Source of the DNA: Vibrio atypicus
GTDB taxonomy: Bacteria; Pseudomonadota; Gammaproteobacteria; Enterobacterales; Vibrionaceae
Direction: 5' to 3'
DNA: 64,000 nt
Assembly: GCF_009811315.1 (NCBI RefSeq)
Contig: NZ_BLID01000006.1
Span: 124,001 to 188,000, forward strand
In this document: positions 20,810 to 32,228 of the stretch, piece after piece
Position numbering within the stretch: the first letter of the stretch is position 1
How the letters are laid out: the number at the start of each line of letters is the position of its first letter
Program-made: the position numbers and the translations under genes
Notes under the pieces: generated by a model
The model's input: the letters and a program-made list of their open reading frames with translations, nothing else
Told to the model about the DNA's origin: nothing
Database searches by the model: none

Positions 20810-22009
20810 ATGCAGATAAAAAATCTCTTCTCCAGTGTTAAGCGCTGGGTGACTACCGCGTCACCAGAAGCACTCTATGATAGGCAGTTAGTTTGGATCT
20901 CTTTAGGTCTAATGCTGACAGGACTTGTTATGGTGACATCTGCATCGTTTCCAATCAGCTCTCGCTTAACCGATCAGCCGTTTCACTTCATGTTTCGTCA
21001 TGCCATTTTTCTCTTTTTAGCAATATGTGTGGCAACCGTGGTGATTCAAATACCGCTGAAACGTTGGCTCCAATACAGTATGCCAATATTGTTGGTTGCT
21101 ATTGGCCTGTTATTTGTTGTGTTGGTGGCGGGGAAATCTGTAAACGGGGCATCCCGCTGGATTCCTCTTGGTTTATTTAACTTACAGCCAGCCGAAGTAG
21201 CGAAGCTCTCATTGTTTATTTTCATGTCAGGGTATCTGGTACGGAAAAGCGAAGAGGTTCGTTCAAGCTTTTTTGGTGGCTTTATTAAACCGATTTTGGT
21301 GTTTGCGACACTTGCCGTGCTTCTGCTTTTACAGCCTGACTTAGGGACGGTTGTGGTAATGCTGGTCACGCTATTTGGCATGCTTTTTATTGCTGGTGCC
21401 AAAATGACGCAATTCTTAGCGTTAATGGTAGTCGGTTTAGCAGCCGTGGCCGCATTGATTTATTTCGAGCCTTACCGATGGCGACGTGTTACCTCCTTCG
21501 TCGATCCTTGGGAAGACCCGTTTGGGAGTGGTTATCAGCTAACTCAATCATTAATGGCATTTGGTCGTGGTGAATGGTTTGGTCAAGGGTTAGGTAACTC
21601 AATTCAAAAACTTGAATATCTACCCGAAGCGCATACCGACTTTGTATTTGCCGTATTGGCAGAAGAACTTGGTTTTGTCGGTGTCGTGTTGGCGCTTGTA
21701 TTGATTTTTAGCTTGGTTATTAAAGCGATTATGATTGGCCGAAAAGCATTCGAAAATAACCAGCTATTTGGTGGATATTTGGCATTCGGTATTGGTATTT
21801 GGTTTGCATTTCAGACATTAGTCAACGTAGGTGCTGCTGCAGGTATGGTTCCCACTAAAGGATTAACTTTGCCTCTTATCAGTTATGGCGGTTCCAGTTT
21901 GATTGTTATGTCTGTGGCCGTTTCTATATTGCTCCGGATTGATCATGAATGCCGACTCGTCGACAGTAACGAAACAGAACAACAGTTAGATAACGATGAA
22001 AAAGAATAA
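20810..22009 (+). CDS. ftsW: Septal peptidoglycan polymerase FtsW (SEDS family)
   Basis: 399 residues with about ten membrane helices. SEDS hallmarks are [45 protein letters not shown] [16 protein letters not shown], and [21 protein letters not shown]. It polymerises glycan strands at the septum and works with FtsI. The frame is open from TTG 20768, one base after murD; ATG 20810 gives the usual length and start region, but neither has a good Shine-Dalgarno, so the start is uncertain. It overlaps murG by 14 nt. Confidence 0.93.
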   Translation: MQIKNLFSSVKRWVTTASPEALYDRQLVWISLGLMLTGLVMVTSASFPISSRLTDQPFHFMFRHAIFLFLAICVATVVIQIPLKRWLQYSMPILLVAIGLLFVVLVAGKSVNGASRWIPLGLFNLQPAEVAKLSLFIFMSGYLVRKSEEVRSSFFGGFIKPILVFATLAVLLLLQPDLGTVVVMLVTLFGMLFIAGAKMTQFLALMVVGLAAVAALIYFEPYRWRRVTSFVDPWEDPFGSGYQLTQSLMAFGRGEWFGQGLGNSIQKLEYLPEAHTDFVFAVLAEELGFVGVVLALVLIFSLVIKAIMIGRKAFENNQLFGGYLAFGIGIWFAFQTLVNVGAAAGMVPTKGLTLPLISYGGSSLIVMSVAVSILLRIDHECRLVDSNETEQQLDNDEKE

Positions 22010-23057
22010 ACGTTTAATGGTGATGGCTGGTGGTACTGGTGGTCACGTATTCCCTGGTCTGGCTGTTGCTAAGCAGCTTCAATCTGAAGGATGGGAGATC
22101 CGCTGGTTAGGCACCGCTGACCGAATGGAAGCTGATCTAGTACCCAAACATGGTATTGAGATCGATTTTATCAAGGTAAAAGGTCTACGAGGTCAAGGTA
22201 TTGGTCGCTTGATTAAAGCACCATTTCAAATCATAAACGCGATTATGCAAGCGAAAGCGCATATGAAACGCTGGCAGCCAGATGCTGTACTAGGTATGGG
22301 CGGCTATGTAAGCGGGCCTGGTGGTATTGCCGCTTGGTTGCTGGGTATCCCCGTTGTTCTGCATGAGCAAAATGCTGTCGCAGGACTGACGAACCAATGG
22401 CTGTCTAAGATTGCGAAAAAGGTATTCCAGGCGTTTCCAGGTGCCTTCCCGAACGCACCTGTCGTTGGTAACCCTGTACGTGAAGATGTGGTTGCGATTG
22501 AACCTCCCACAAAACGTATGGCTGAACGAAATGGCGACGTCCGCATCTTAGTTATGGGGGGGAGTCAAGGTGCTCAGATTTTAAATCGCACCTTACCAGA
22601 GACCATGGCTAAGCTAGGGACTGGATACCAAATTCGTCACCAAGCAGGCAAAAACAATCAGCAGGAAGTCGCATCAGCTTATCTTGAGCAGAAGGTGGCA
22701 AACGCTGAGGTTGTCGAGTTTATTGATGATGTCGCAGCGGCTTACGATTGGGCGGACGTTTTAGTTTGTCGCTCTGGAGCTCTGACAGTCTCGGAAGTCT
22801 CAGCGGCAGGTGTCGGCGCAATATTTATCCCGTTTATGCATAAAGATAGACAACAAGCACTTAATGCTGACCACCTTGTTGAGTGTGGTGCAGCGAAAAT
22901 GATAGAGCAGCCAGAGCTGACTGTTGATAAGCTAGTCGCAGAGATTCAAAAGCTGGATCGAGACGCGCTAGTTACAATGGCGACGAAAGCTCGTGAGGCA
23001 GCTAAGTTAGATGCTGATAAAGTGGTGGCGGATGCCATTATCGCACTGACGAAATAA
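21996..23057 (+). CDS. murG: Lipid II synthase MurG (GlcNAc transferase)
   Basis: 353 residues, GT-B fold. The N-terminal loop [18 protein letters not shown] is the MurG signature; [28 protein letters not shown] and the C-terminal [15 protein letters not shown] and [13 protein letters not shown] blocks bind UDP-GlcNAc. It adds GlcNAc to lipid I on the inner face of the membrane. murC follows after 11 nt. Confidence 0.97.
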   Translation: MKKNKRLMVMAGGTGGHVFPGLAVAKQLQSEGWEIRWLGTADRMEADLVPKHGIEIDFIKVKGLRGQGIGRLIKAPFQIINAIMQAKAHMKRWQPDAVLGMGGYVSGPGGIAAWLLGIPVVLHEQNAVAGLTNQWLSKIAKKVFQAFPGAFPNAPVVGNPVREDVVAIEPPTKRMAERNGDVRILVMGGSQGAQILNRTLPETMAKLGTGYQIRHQAGKNNQQEVASAYLEQKVANAEVVEFIDDVAAAYDWADVLVCRSGALTVSEVSAAGVGAIFIPFMHKDRQQALNADHLVECGAAKMIEQPELTVDKLVAEIQKLDRDALVTMATKAREAAKLDADKVVADAIIALTK

Positions 23058-23068
23058 CGGAAAGATTC

Positions 23069-24529
23069 ATGACAGTTCAACATACTCAAGATTTAGCTCA
23101 GATCCGAGCAATGGTGCCAGAAATGCGCCGCGTAAAATGTATCCACTTTATTGGCATTGGTGGTGCAGGTATGAGTGGTATTGCCGAAGTATTGCTTAAC
23201 GAAGGTTACCAAATCTCAGGCTCCGATATTGCAGAAAACCCAGTGACAGAGCGCTTGACTCAAAAAGGTGCCACTGTTTACATCGGTCACGCAGAAGAAA
23301 ACGTTGCCCAAGCCAGTGTTGTCGTTGTCTCGACTGCAATCAATGAAGAAAACCCAGAGATTGTTGCGGCAAGAGCGGCACGTATCCCGGTTGTACGCCG
23401 TGCAGAAATGCTCGCTGAGTTGATGCGTTTTCGTCATGGTATTGCTGTTGCGGGAACGCATGGTAAAACCACCACGACAGCGCTAGTTACGCAAATCTAT
23501 TCAGAAGCGGGTCTTGATCCAACCTTTGTTAATGGTGGTTTAGTTAAGAGTGCCGGAACAAATGCTCGTCTTGGTTCAAGCAGAATCTTGATTGCTGAAG
23601 CCGATGAAAGCGATGCTTCGTTCTTACACTTACAGCCTATGGTAAGTATTGTTACCAATATCGAAGCTGACCATATGGATACCTATGGTGGTGATTTTGA
23701 GACGTTAAAACAGACTTTCATCGATTTCTTACATAATTTGCCATTTTATGGTCAAGCGATCGTTTGTATTGACGATCCAGTTGTCCGAGAATTACTGCCA
23801 AAGATTAGTCGTCAGGTGATTACCTACGGTTTCTCGGAAGACGCGGATGTTCGTATCGATAATTATCGCCAAGAGGGGCAGCAAGGTAAATTTACCGTGA
23901 TTCGTCAAGGCAAAGCGGATCTTGAGATCACCTTGAACATTCCTGGACGTCACAATGCACTGAATGCATCCGCGGCAATTGCGGTTGCGACTGAGGATGA
24001 TATAGCTGATGAAGCGATCCTAAGTGCAATGGCAGGAACTCAAGGAACAGGCCGTCGATTTGACCACTTAGGTGAATTTGAAACGGGTAATGGTCAGGCG
24101 ATGTTAGTCGATGATTATGGTCACCATCCAACTGAAGTGGATGTAACGATTCAAGCAGCGCGCAACGGTTGGGAAGAAAAGCGACTAGTTATGATTTTCC
24201 AGCCGCATCGTTATAGCAGAACTCGTGATCTTTATGATGACTTTGCGAATGTACTCGAGCAGGTCGATGTTTTGATCATGCTAGATGTTTACTCCGCGGG
24301 TGAAAAACCAATCGCGGGTGCAGATGGCCGAGCACTATGCCGAACTATCCGTAGTCGTGGCAAATTGGATCCAATTTTTGTCCCGGAAAGCAGTGCCTTA
24401 CCTTCGGTTCTTGCTAACGTCTTACAAGATGGTGATCTTGTTCTTACACAGGGTGCTGGAGACGTTGGTAAAGTGGCGAAACAACTGGCTGCTTTTGAGT
24501 TAAATATCGATAAGATGCAGAATGCATAA
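23069..24529 (+). CDS. murC: UDP-N-acetylmuramate:L-alanine ligase MurC
   Basis: 486 residues. [16 protein letters not shown] (about 27-42) is the nucleotide-sugar loop, [14 protein letters not shown] (about 129-142) the ATP loop, and [16 protein letters not shown] the C-terminal motif. It adds L-alanine to UDP-MurNAc, the first stem residue. It is the last mur gene of the cluster; 186 bp with a promoter separate it from ftsQ and no ddl gene is present. Confidence 0.97.
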   Translation: MTVQHTQDLAQIRAMVPEMRRVKCIHFIGIGGAGMSGIAEVLLNEGYQISGSDIAENPVTERLTQKGATVYIGHAEENVAQASVVVVSTAINEENPEIVAARAARIPVVRRAEMLAELMRFRHGIAVAGTHGKTTTTALVTQIYSEAGLDPTFVNGGLVKSAGTNARLGSSRILIAEADESDASFLHLQPMVSIVTNIEADHMDTYGGDFETLKQTFIDFLHNLPFYGQAIVCIDDPVVRELLPKISRQVITYGFSEDADVRIDNYRQEGQQGKFTVIRQGKADLEITLNIPGRHNALNASAAIAVATEDDIADEAILSAMAGTQGTGRRFDHLGEFETGNGQAMLVDDYGHHPTEVDVTIQAARNGWEEKRLVMIFQPHRYSRTRDLYDDFANVLEQVDVLIMLDVYSAGEKPIAGADGRALCRTIRSRGKLDPIFVPESSALPSVLANVLQDGDLVLTQGAGDVGKVAKQLAAFELNIDKMQNA

Positions 24530-24600
24530 CAAAGAACACTGAATTTTGAGGATTTGACGCACTTATTGCATATTAAGTGCCGATTTCTCACTTTCAGTGT

Positions 24601-24628
24601 TTGATACTTTCGATCTCACCAGTATAAT
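24601..24628 (+). promoter_or_regulatory. Promoter for ftsQAZ
   Basis: TTGATA (24601-24606) and TATAAT (24623-24628), spacer 16, in the 186-bp gap between murC and ftsQ. An inverted repeat GCACTTA-N8-TAAGTGC (24559-24580) lies just upstream and could be an operator. Confidence 0.6.
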
Positions 24629-24715
24629 CCGAAGGTTAAAGTAAGTGCTTTTGCCTCTATTATACGAAATGGGATAGGGAATAGAACAGCGAGCTAATGG
24701 CAAGGACAATGGACT

Positions 24716-25498
24716 TTGATTAAAAGTGCTTTTAATGAAGGCCCTCGTTTGACTTCGAGTCCACTACTACGAGAGCATGCCCTAGGGGCGAGCTTTTTGT
24801 TGGTGGTATTACTGTTAATAGGCTCTCTCCTCTACTCAACCATCTCGTGGATGTGGGATGATCAACGTCTTCCACTATCCAAAATCGTACTTCAGGGTGA
24901 ATTACGTTACGTATCTGCCAACGACGTTCAGGCAGCGTTTGCACAACTTGACCATGTCGGCACGTTTATGTCACAAGACGTCGATGTGCTTCAAGGTGTC
25001 GCAGAGTCGATTCCTTGGGTTTCGCACGCTTCAATAAGAAAGCAGTGGCCAGACGTCGTCAAAGTGTTCTTAACGGAGCATCAGGCTGAAGCGATATGGA
25101 ATGGGAACACTTTGCTTAATAGCTCGGGAGAGCTATTTAATGGTGACTTAGGTCAACTTGAAGAAGGGCGAGTCAAACTGTATGGCCCCGAGGGTAGTAA
25201 TCTCGAGGTATTGTCAGTTTGGCGAGATCTAGAACCCAAGTTTAAAGCGTTACATTTATCTATTACCTCTTTGGTGTTGAATGATAGACGAGCTTGGCAA
25301 GTTATTTTGGATAACGGAATACGCTTAGAGCTTGGTAAAGAATCACTTGAAGAGCGAATAGCGCGCTTTTTTGCTTTATATAAGAATTTAGGTAGCGCAA
25401 CCGAAAGGGTGAGTTACATAGACCTCAGGTATGATACGGGAGCCTCTGTTGGATGGTTCCCTGAACAAGAGTTAGAACAAGAGAATACAGATGACTAA
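24716..25498 (+). CDS. ftsQ: Cell division protein FtsQ
   Basis: 260 residues. A short cytoplasmic segment, one membrane helix (about 24-45), a POTRA domain (LSKIVLQGELRYVSANDVQAAF onward) and the beta domain (VFLTEHQAEAIWN, DLRYDTGASVGW) fit FtsQ. It recruits FtsL-FtsB to the divisome. The start is TTG at 24716 with AAGGA nine bases upstream; an ATG between them (24709) opens only a four-codon frame and is too close to the Shine-Dalgarno. It overlaps ftsA by 8 nt. Confidence 0.92.
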   Translation: MIKSAFNEGPRLTSSPLLREHALGASFLLVVLLLIGSLLYSTISWMWDDQRLPLSKIVLQGELRYVSANDVQAAFAQLDHVGTFMSQDVDVLQGVAESIPWVSHASIRKQWPDVVKVFLTEHQAEAIWNGNTLLNSSGELFNGDLGQLEEGRVKLYGPEGSNLEVLSVWRDLEPKFKALHLSITSLVLNDRRAWQVILDNGIRLELGKESLEERIARFFALYKNLGSATERVSYIDLRYDTGASVGWFPEQELEQENTDD

Positions 25499-26753
25499 GA
25501 CCGCTGATGACAACATTATTGTTGGTCTTGATATAGGCACTGCAACCGTATCGGCTCTGGTAGGCGAAGTATTGCCTGATGGTCAAATCAATATTATTGG
25601 TGCCGGTAGTAGTCCGTCCCGAGGGATGGATAAAGGTGGAGTAAACGATCTTGAGTCGGTGGTGAAATCGGTTCAACGAGCGGTGGATCAAGCGGAATTG
25701 ATGGCAGAGTGCCAAATCAGTAACGTCTATATCTCCATTTCAGGTCGTCATATTGCGAGCCGTATAGAAAAAGGCATGGGAACTATCTCTGATGAAGAGG
25801 TCTCTCAAGAAGATATGGATCGCGCTATCCATACCGCAAAGTCGATCAAAATTGGTGACGAACAGCGCATTTTGCATGTTATTCCACAGGAATTTACCAT
25901 TGATTACCAAGAGGGAATCAAAAATCCACTAGGTTTATCAGGTGTGCGCATGGAAGTGAGTGTGCACCTAATCTCTTGTCATAACGACATGGCGAGAAAC
26001 ATTATTAAAGCGGTTGAGCGTTGTGGTTTGAAGGTAGAACACCTTGTTTACTCTGGCTTAGCCTCAAGTAATGCAGTTATCACTGAAGACGAACGTGAAC
26101 TGGGCGTATGTGTTGTTGATATTGGTGCTGGTACGATGGATGTTTCTATTTGGACCGGTGGAGCACTTCGACATACTGAAGTTTTCTCTTATGCAGGCAA
26201 TGCAGTAACAAGCGATATTGCTTTTGCGTTTGGTACACCAGTAAGTGATGCTGAAGAAATAAAAGTAAAATATGGCTGTGCTCTTAGCGAGCTGGTTAGC
26301 AAGGACGATACGGTTAACGTTCCAAGTGTTGGTGGACGACCTTCAAGAAGCTTACAACGACAGACACTGTCGGAAGTGATTGAGCCTCGTTATACTGAAC
26401 TTATGGGGTTGGTTAACCAAACTATCGATACGGTTCAAGAGAAGCTACGTGATGACGGTATTAAGCATCATTTAGCAGCTGGTGTTGTGCTTACTGGTGG
26501 CGCAGCACAGATTGAAGGATTGGTAGAGTGTGCGGAACGTGTTTTCCGCAACCAAGTTAGAGTTGGCAAGCCATTAGAGGTGAGTGGCCTAACTGATTAC
26601 GTTAAAGAGCCGTATCATTCTACGGCGGTTGGTTTACTTCATTACGCACGTGATAGCCAAATTAATGAAGAGACTGAATACAACGAGCCTGCTCGTACTT
26701 CAGTCACTGGGTTGATTGGTCGCTTGCGTAATTGGATACAGAAAGAGTTTTAA
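25491..26753 (+). CDS. ftsA: Cell division protein FtsA
   Basis: 420 residues of actin fold: IIVGLDIGTATVSALVGEV (phosphate 1), the 1C domain after about residue 85, VCVVDIGAGTMDVSIWTGG (phosphate 2) and VVLTGGAAQIEGL (adenosine). The C-terminal amphipathic tail GLIGRLRNWIQKEF attaches it to the membrane. It tethers FtsZ to the inner membrane and signals to FtsW-FtsI. ftsZ follows after 30 nt. Confidence 0.97.
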   Translation: MTKTADDNIIVGLDIGTATVSALVGEVLPDGQINIIGAGSSPSRGMDKGGVNDLESVVKSVQRAVDQAELMAECQISNVYISISGRHIASRIEKGMGTISDEEVSQEDMDRAIHTAKSIKIGDEQRILHVIPQEFTIDYQEGIKNPLGLSGVRMEVSVHLISCHNDMARNIIKAVERCGLKVEHLVYSGLASSNAVITEDERELGVCVVDIGAGTMDVSIWTGGALRHTEVFSYAGNAVTSDIAFAFGTPVSDAEEIKVKYGCALSELVSKDDTVNVPSVGGRPSRSLQRQTLSEVIEPRYTELMGLVNQTIDTVQEKLRDDGIKHHLAAGVVLTGGAAQIEGLVECAERVFRNQVRVGKPLEVSGLTDYVKEPYHSTAVGLLHYARDSQINEETEYNEPARTSVTGLIGRLRNWIQKEF

Positions 26754-26783
26754 CCTGAGCAGCAGGAAAAACGGAGATAACAC

Positions 26784-28016
26784 ATGTTTGAACCGATGAT
26801 GGAAATGTCTGACGACGCGGTAATCAAAGTCGTTGGGGTTGGTGGCGGTGGCGGTAATGCCGTTGAACACATGGTACGTGAGTCCATCGAAGGTGTTGAG
26901 TTCATTAGTATTAATACTGATGCTCAGGCGCTTCGTAAAACCAGTGTGAATAGCGTTATTCAGATTGGTGGCGATATGACCAAAGGACTTGGTGCAGGTG
27001 CAAACCCACAAGTTGGCCGTGACGCAGCTCTCGAAGATCGCGATAGAATTAAAGATGAGCTCGATGGTGCCGATATGGTATTTATCGCAGCTGGTATGGG
27101 TGGCGGTACCGGTACAGGTGCAGCTCCTGTGATTGCTGAAGTCGCAAAAGAGCTAGGTATTCTTACTGTAGCCGTTGTTACTAAGCCATTCAGCTTCGAA
27201 GGTAAGAAACGTCTTGCTTTCGCAGAGCAAGGTATTGAAGAGCTATCTAAGCATGTGGATTCGTTGATTACGATTCCAAATGAGAAGCTACTGAAAGTAC
27301 TGGGTCGTGGTATTACTCTTCTTGAAGCTTTTGCTAGCGCGAACGATGTACTTAAGAACGCAGTTCAAGGTATTGCCGAGCTAATCACTCGCCCAGGTAT
27401 GATCAACGTCGACTTTGCTGACGTGCGTACAGTGATGTCAGAAATGGGTCACGCGATGATGGGTAGTGGTGTTGCTAAAGGCGAAGATCGTGCAGAAGAA
27501 GCGGCAGAGATGGCAATTTCTAGCCCACTTCTAGAAGACATCGACCTTGCCGGCGCTCGTGGTGTACTTGTTAACATCACTGCTGGTTTAGATATGCGTC
27601 TAGATGAATTTGAAACGGTAGGTAATACTGTTAAAGCATTCGCATCTGACAATGCAACTGTTGTAATCGGTACATCACTAGACCCTGATATGGCGGATGA
27701 AATCCGTGTAACAGTGGTAGCGACAGGTATTGGTAACGAGAAGAAGCCAGATATCACGCTAGTTGCTGGCGGTAAGGCGAAAGTAGCTCCTGTAGCTCAG
27801 CCTCAAGTTCAACCACAAGCGGCACCTGCTCCTCAAGCAAGTGTCAATAAAGTGGAAGAAAAACCGGCACCAACTTTGCAAGAGAAACCACAGACGGCAG
27901 CACAGTCAACGACAACACCGACTAGTTCTGGTGCAGGTCAAAGCGCAGTGCCGAAGGCTGACAAAGAAAGTGGTTACTTGGATATTCCAGCATTCTTACG
28001 TCGCCAAGCTGATTAA
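26784..28016 (+). CDS. ftsZ: Cell division GTPase FtsZ
   Basis: 410 residues. The tubulin signature GGGTGTG is at 106-112; [17 protein letters not shown] starts the GTPase domain and the T7 loop [11 protein letters not shown] is intact. After about residue 320 comes a Pro/Ala/Gln-rich linker and the conserved C-terminal peptide [11 protein letters not shown] that binds FtsA, ZipA and other partners. It forms the cytokinetic ring. Confidence 0.99.
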   Translation: MFEPMMEMSDDAVIKVVGVGGGGGNAVEHMVRESIEGVEFISINTDAQALRKTSVNSVIQIGGDMTKGLGAGANPQVGRDAALEDRDRIKDELDGADMVFIAAGMGGGTGTGAAPVIAEVAKELGILTVAVVTKPFSFEGKKRLAFAEQGIEELSKHVDSLITIPNEKLLKVLGRGITLLEAFASANDVLKNAVQGIAELITRPGMINVDFADVRTVMSEMGHAMMGSGVAKGEDRAEEAAEMAISSPLLEDIDLAGARGVLVNITAGLDMRLDEFETVGNTVKAFASDNATVVIGTSLDPDMADEIRVTVVATGIGNEKKPDITLVAGGKAKVAPVAQPQVQPQAAPAPQASVNKVEEKPAPTLQEKPQTAAQSTTTPTSSGAGQSAVPKADKESGYLDIPAFLRRQAD

Positions 28017-28117
28017 GCAATCACTCTACAATTTGACAGTGTTCAAAATTGTGGTAGCATACGCGGTCAATATCACCTATTGACCGTGATTTGTAGCATT
28101 TTACTGAGGCAAAGTGG

Positions 28118-29035
28118 ATGATCAGACAACGTACTCTGAAAGAAATAGTGAAAACAACTGGTGTGGGTCTCCATTCTGGTCGTAAAGTCACGCTTACTCT
28201 TCGCCCAGCAGCTGCAAATACAGGTGTTATCTATCGTCGTACTGATGTTAATCCACCAGTAGATTTTCCGGCTGATGCGATGTCTGTTCGTGACACTATG
28301 TTGTGTACAGCATTAGTCAATGACGAAGGTATCCGTATTTCAACAGTGGAACACCTTAACGCCGCTTTAGCTGGTATGGGTATTGATAACATTGTTGTCG
28401 AAGTTGATGCTCCTGAAATTCCAATTATGGATGGCAGCGCAAGTCCATTTGTATTTTTGCTTCAACAAGCTGGAATTGAAGAGCAAAACGCATTAAAACG
28501 ATTCATTCGTATTAAGAAACCAGTTCGTTTTGAAGATGGCGATAAGTGGGCAGAATTTCTACCATTTAACGGTTTCCGTATGGATTTTGAGATCGAATTT
28601 AGCCACCCAGCAATTGATGCAGACGAACAGCGTTTAATGTTTGATTTCTCATCGCAAGGCTTTATCAAAGAGATCTCTCGTGCTCGTACTTTTGGTTTTA
28701 TGCGTGATATTGAATATCTACAATCGCAGAACTTGGTACTTGGCGGTAGTTTTGATAACGCCATCGTTCTTGATGAGTACCGTATCCTTAACGAAGAAGG
28801 TCTACGTTTCGAGAATGAGTTTGTTACACACAAAGTATTGGATGCAATTGGCGATCTATACATGTGTGGTCACCCAATTATTGGTGAATTCCGTGCATTC
28901 AAATCAGGTCACGGTTTAAACAACCAATTGCTTCGTTCTGTTCTTGCTGATCAAGAAGCGTGGGAATGGGTAACATTCGAAGAAGATGCAACCTCACCAG
29001 TCGCATTTGCTGAGCCAAACATGGTTATTGCTTAA
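28118..29035 (+). CDS. lpxC: UDP-3-O-acyl-N-acetylglucosamine deacetylase LpxC
   Basis: 305 residues, the E. coli length. Zinc ligands are His79 ([10 protein letters not shown]), the His and Asp of [13 protein letters not shown], and [11 protein letters not shown] carries the catalytic His near 265. It is the committed step of lipid A synthesis, a zinc amidase in the cytoplasm. It lies about 100 nt after ftsZ and is followed by a strong terminator, so the dcw transcript probably ends here. Confidence 0.98.
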   Translation: MIRQRTLKEIVKTTGVGLHSGRKVTLTLRPAAANTGVIYRRTDVNPPVDFPADAMSVRDTMLCTALVNDEGIRISTVEHLNAALAGMGIDNIVVEVDAPEIPIMDGSASPFVFLLQQAGIEEQNALKRFIRIKKPVRFEDGDKWAEFLPFNGFRMDFEIEFSHPAIDADEQRLMFDFSSQGFIKEISRARTFGFMRDIEYLQSQNLVLGGSFDNAIVLDEYRILNEEGLRFENEFVTHKVLDAIGDLYMCGHPIIGEFRAFKSGHGLNNQLLRSVLADQEAWEWVTFEEDATSPVAFAEPNMVIA

Positions 29036-29045
29036 ATAGAATTTT

Positions 29046-29074
29046 AAAAAGCCAGACGATAGTCTGGCTTTTTT
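29046..29074 (+). terminator. Rho-independent terminator after lpxC
   Basis: A-run, GCCAGAC (29051-29057), loop GATA, GTCTGGC (29062-29068), then six T; an A-rich 5' flank allows it to act on the minus strand too. Confidence 0.92.
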
Positions 29075-29410
29075 ATGTCTGCTCTTCCGCCTCATTTCAT
29101 GATGGCATGAAACCGGCGAATAACGGGATTCTATTGGCGATGGCACCAAGGTTGTGACGTGATTCTGACGGGAGATAACTCTCTTTCACCTGGTGAGGCG
29201 GGCAAACTTCCATCATATAACGCAAAAAAATAAAGAGTGCTTCAAACAAATTACCTTGTTATTGGTTGTTCACCTCAAAATTTCATAAACTAACCGCCAC
29301 TTATAGACACACAAGCCTTGAAATCTATAGTTCTCATCACAATATCTGAGTTAAGTGATTTATCTCAGTATTCTTAGTTCAAAACTGTTAGAGACTGAAG
29401 GCATTAAAGT
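29075..29410. other. Gene-free region between lpxC and secA
   Basis: No supported gene. Short inverted repeats are visible: TTTCATG-atgg-CATGAAA (29095-29112) and TCACC-t-GGTGA (29186-29196). One minus-strand frame of 38 codons (about 29098-29213) has no recognisable product. I see no secM-type arrest peptide ORF with a signal sequence and no DUF721 (dciA) gene, which commonly sits near lpxC-secA in related bacteria. No clear promoter for secA was found. Confidence 0.5.
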
Positions 29411-29426
29411 AGATCGGGCCCGATCT
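29411..29426. promoter_or_regulatory. Perfect 16-bp palindrome before secA
   Basis: AGATCGGGCCCGATCT, a perfect palindrome ending 23 bases before the secA start codon. It may be a protein-binding site or form an RNA hairpin in the secA leader. Confidence 0.5.
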
Positions 29427-29449
29427 GAATAAAGAGAGATTCATAGCAA

Positions 29450-32179
29450 ATGATAACTAAGCTACTGACAAAGGTAATTGGCAGTCGCAATGACCGAACA
29501 CTGCGACGCCTGAGAAAAATTGTAAAAGAGATTAATAACTACGAGCCGACGTTTGAAGCGTTATCTGATGAAGAACTAAAAGCAAAAACTGTAGAGTTCC
29601 GTCAGCGCCTAGAACAAGGTGAGACACTAGATAAACTATTGCCAGAAGCTTTTGCCACTGTACGTGAAGCATCAAAACGTGTTTACGGTATGCGCCATTT
29701 CGACGTGCAGCTTATCGGTGGTATGGTACTAAACGCTGGTCAAATCGCAGAAATGCGTACTGGTGAAGGTAAAACCTTAACAGCGACTCTTCCTGCTTAT
29801 TTAAACGCACTACCAGGTAAAGGTGTTCACGTAGTAACAGTGAACGACTACCTAGCAAAGCGTGATGCAGAAACAAACCGCCCTCTATTTGAATTCTTGG
29901 GCATGACTGTTGGCGTAAACGTGCCAAACATGCCTCCTCAAGAAAAGAAACAAGCTTACCTAGCAGATATTCTTTACGGCACAAACAACGAATTTGGTTT
30001 TGATTACCTACGTGACAACATGGCTTTCCGTGCGGAAGACCGTGTACAAAGAGCTCGTTTCTTCGCTGTTGTCGATGAAGTGGACTCGATCTTAATCGAT
30101 GAAGCGCGTACACCGCTTATTATTTCTGGTCCTGCAGAAGATAGCTCTGAGCTTTACACTCGCATCAACTTGCTGATCCCTAATCTACAAAGACAAGATC
30201 AGGAAGATTCAGAAGAGTACCGTGGTGATGGGCACTACACCGTTGATGAAAAGTCTAAGCAAGTTCACTTAACTGAAACGGGTCAAGAGTTCGTTGAAGA
30301 GTTAATGGTGAAGAACGGTTTGATGGAAGAGGGCGATACGCTTTACTCTCCAACTAACATTAGCTTACTACACCACGTTAACGCGGCGCTTCGTGCACAC
30401 GTTCTATTTGAAAAAAACGTTGACTACATCGTGAACGAAGATGGCGAAGTTGTGATCGTAGATGAGCACACTGGTCGTACTATGCCGGGTCGTCGTTGGT
30501 CTGAAGGTCTACACCAAGCGGTTGAAGCAAAAGAAGGCGTTAAGATTCAGAACGAGAACCAGACTCTGGCTTCTATTACGTTCCAGAACTTCTTCCGTCT
30601 CTATGAAAAACTGTCTGGTATGACAGGTACTGCAGATACAGAAGCATTTGAATTCCAATCGATCTATGGTCTTGAAACTGTGGTTATTCCAACCAACAAG
30701 CCAATGATTCGTGATGATATGCCAGATGTTGTCTACCGTACTGAAACCGACAAATTCAACGCAATTATCGAAGACATCAAAGAGCGTGTAGCGAAAGGTC
30801 AGCCTAGCTTAGTTGGTACAGTTTCTATCGAGAAATCTGAATTGCTATCTAATGCGCTAAAACAGGCTAAGATCAAGCACAATGTACTTAACGCTAAGTT
30901 CCACGAACGTGAAGCTGAAATCGTTGCTGAAGCGGGCACGCCGGGTGCGGTGACTATCGCAACGAACATGGCAGGTCGTGGTACCGATATCGTGTTAGGT
31001 GGTAGCTGGCAAGCAAAGGTAGAGGCTCTTACAGATCCGACTCCTGAGCAAATTGCAGAAATTAAAGCTGAGTGGAAGAAAGTTCACGATGCTGTTCTTG
31101 ATGCTGGTGGTCTACATATCATTGGTACAGAGCGTCACGAATCTCGTCGTATCGATAACCAGCTTCGCGGCCGTTCGGGTCGTCAAGGTGATGCGGGTTC
31201 TTCACGCTTCTACCTATCGATGGAAGACTCATTACTTCGAATCTTTACATCTGATCGAATGGCGAGCCTTATCCAAAGTGGTATGGAAGAGGGTGAAGCG
31301 ATCGAGTCTAAGATGCTTTCGCGCTCAATCGAAAAAGCACAGCGTAAAGTGGAAGGTCGAAACTTCGATATCCGTAAACAGCTTCTAGAGTACGATGACG
31401 TAGCCAATGACCAACGTAAAGTGGTTTACGAACTACGTGACGAACTTATGGGTGCAGAAGACATCAGTGAGATGATCGAGCATAACCGTGAAGATGTTCT
31501 TACTTCTGTTGTTGATGAATATATCCCACCTCAATCTCTTGAAGATATGTGGGATGTTGAAGGTCTTCAGGAACGCTTGAAGAATGACTTTGATATCGAT
31601 GCGCCAGTGAAACAGTGGCTAGAAGAAGACGATAAGCTTTACGAAGAAGCACTTCGTGAAAAGATCCTTGAGACTTCAATCGCTGTTTACAAACAGAAAG
31701 AAGAAGTTGTGGGTGAGCAGGTTTTACGTAACTTCGAAAAATCTGTCATGCTACAAACGCTCGACACGTTGTGGAAAGAACATTTGGCAGCAATGGATCA
31801 CCTGCGTCAAGGTATTCACCTACGTGGCTACGCACAGAAGAACCCGAAACAAGAGTACAAGCGTGAATCGTTTGAACTGTTCGAAGGTCTTCTTGATGCA
31901 CTTAAAACAGACGTTATTACCATTCTTTCGAAAGTTCGAGTTCAACAGCAAGAAGAAGTTGAGCGCATGGAAGAGCAGCGTCGTGCACAAGCGGAAGAAG
32001 CGCAGCGTCGTGCTCAGGCTCAACATGCAGCAGCAGAGAATCAGCTATCTGACGGTGATGACTCTTCTGAAGGCGCACATCAACCGGTTGTACGTGATGA
32101 GCGTAAAGTTGGTCGTAATGAACCATGTCCATGTGGCAGCGGTAAGAAATATAAACAATGCCACGGTCAAATTAACTAA
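29450..32179 (+). CDS. secA: Protein translocase ATPase SecA
   Basis: 909 residues. Walker A region MRTGEGKTL (102-110), DEVD box ([13 protein letters not shown], about 206-218), preprotein cross-linking domain after about 228, helicase motif segments [10 protein letters not shown] and [19 protein letters not shown], an acidic/Gln-rich linker, and the C-terminal zinc-binding SEC-C motif [13 protein letters not shown]. It drives proteins through SecYEG. It stands alone with a terminator after it. In E. coli secA follows secM; that gene is not seen here. Confidence 0.99.
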   Translation: MITKLLTKVIGSRNDRTLRRLRKIVKEINNYEPTFEALSDEELKAKTVEFRQRLEQGETLDKLLPEAFATVREASKRVYGMRHFDVQLIGGMVLNAGQIAEMRTGEGKTLTATLPAYLNALPGKGVHVVTVNDYLAKRDAETNRPLFEFLGMTVGVNVPNMPPQEKKQAYLADILYGTNNEFGFDYLRDNMAFRAEDRVQRARFFAVVDEVDSILIDEARTPLIISGPAEDSSELYTRINLLIPNLQRQDQEDSEEYRGDGHYTVDEKSKQVHLTETGQEFVEELMVKNGLMEEGDTLYSPTNISLLHHVNAALRAHVLFEKNVDYIVNEDGEVVIVDEHTGRTMPGRRWSEGLHQAVEAKEGVKIQNENQTLASITFQNFFRLYEKLSGMTGTADTEAFEFQSIYGLETVVIPTNKPMIRDDMPDVVYRTETDKFNAIIEDIKERVAKGQPSLVGTVSIEKSELLSNALKQAKIKHNVLNAKFHEREAEIVAEAGTPGAVTIATNMAGRGTDIVLGGSWQAKVEALTDPTPEQIAEIKAEWKKVHDAVLDAGGLHIIGTERHESRRIDNQLRGRSGRQGDAGSSRFYLSMEDSLLRIFTSDRMASLIQSGMEEGEAIESKMLSRSIEKAQRKVEGRNFDIRKQLLEYDDVANDQRKVVYELRDELMGAEDISEMIEHNREDVLTSVVDEYIPPQSLEDMWDVEGLQERLKNDFDIDAPVKQWLEEDDKLYEEALREKILETSIAVYKQKEEVVGEQVLRNFEKSVMLQTLDTLWKEHLAAMDHLRQGIHLRGYAQKNPKQEYKRESFELFEGLLDALKTDVITILSKVRVQQQEEVERMEEQRRAQAEEAQRRAQAQHAAAENQLSDGDDSSEGAHQPVVRDERKVGRNEPCPCGSGKKYKQCHGQIN

Positions 32180-32203
32180 TTAGACTGTTATCATTGAACC
32201 ATT

Positions 32204-32228
32204 AAGAGTCGCTTAGGCGGCTCTTTTT
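32204..32228 (+). terminator. Rho-independent terminator of secA
   Basis: AAGAGTCGC (32204-32212), loop TTAG, GCGGCTCTT (32217-32225) with one wobble pair, then T-run. Confidence 0.88.

Noticed and set aside
29098..29213. Minus-strand 38-codon ORF between lpxC and secA
   Set aside because: No convincing ribosome site and no recognisable product; it does not resemble DciA or SecM.
29712..32132. Long reverse or shifted frames within secA
   Set aside because: Shadows of a conserved gene; products are low-complexity or arginine/serine-rich.
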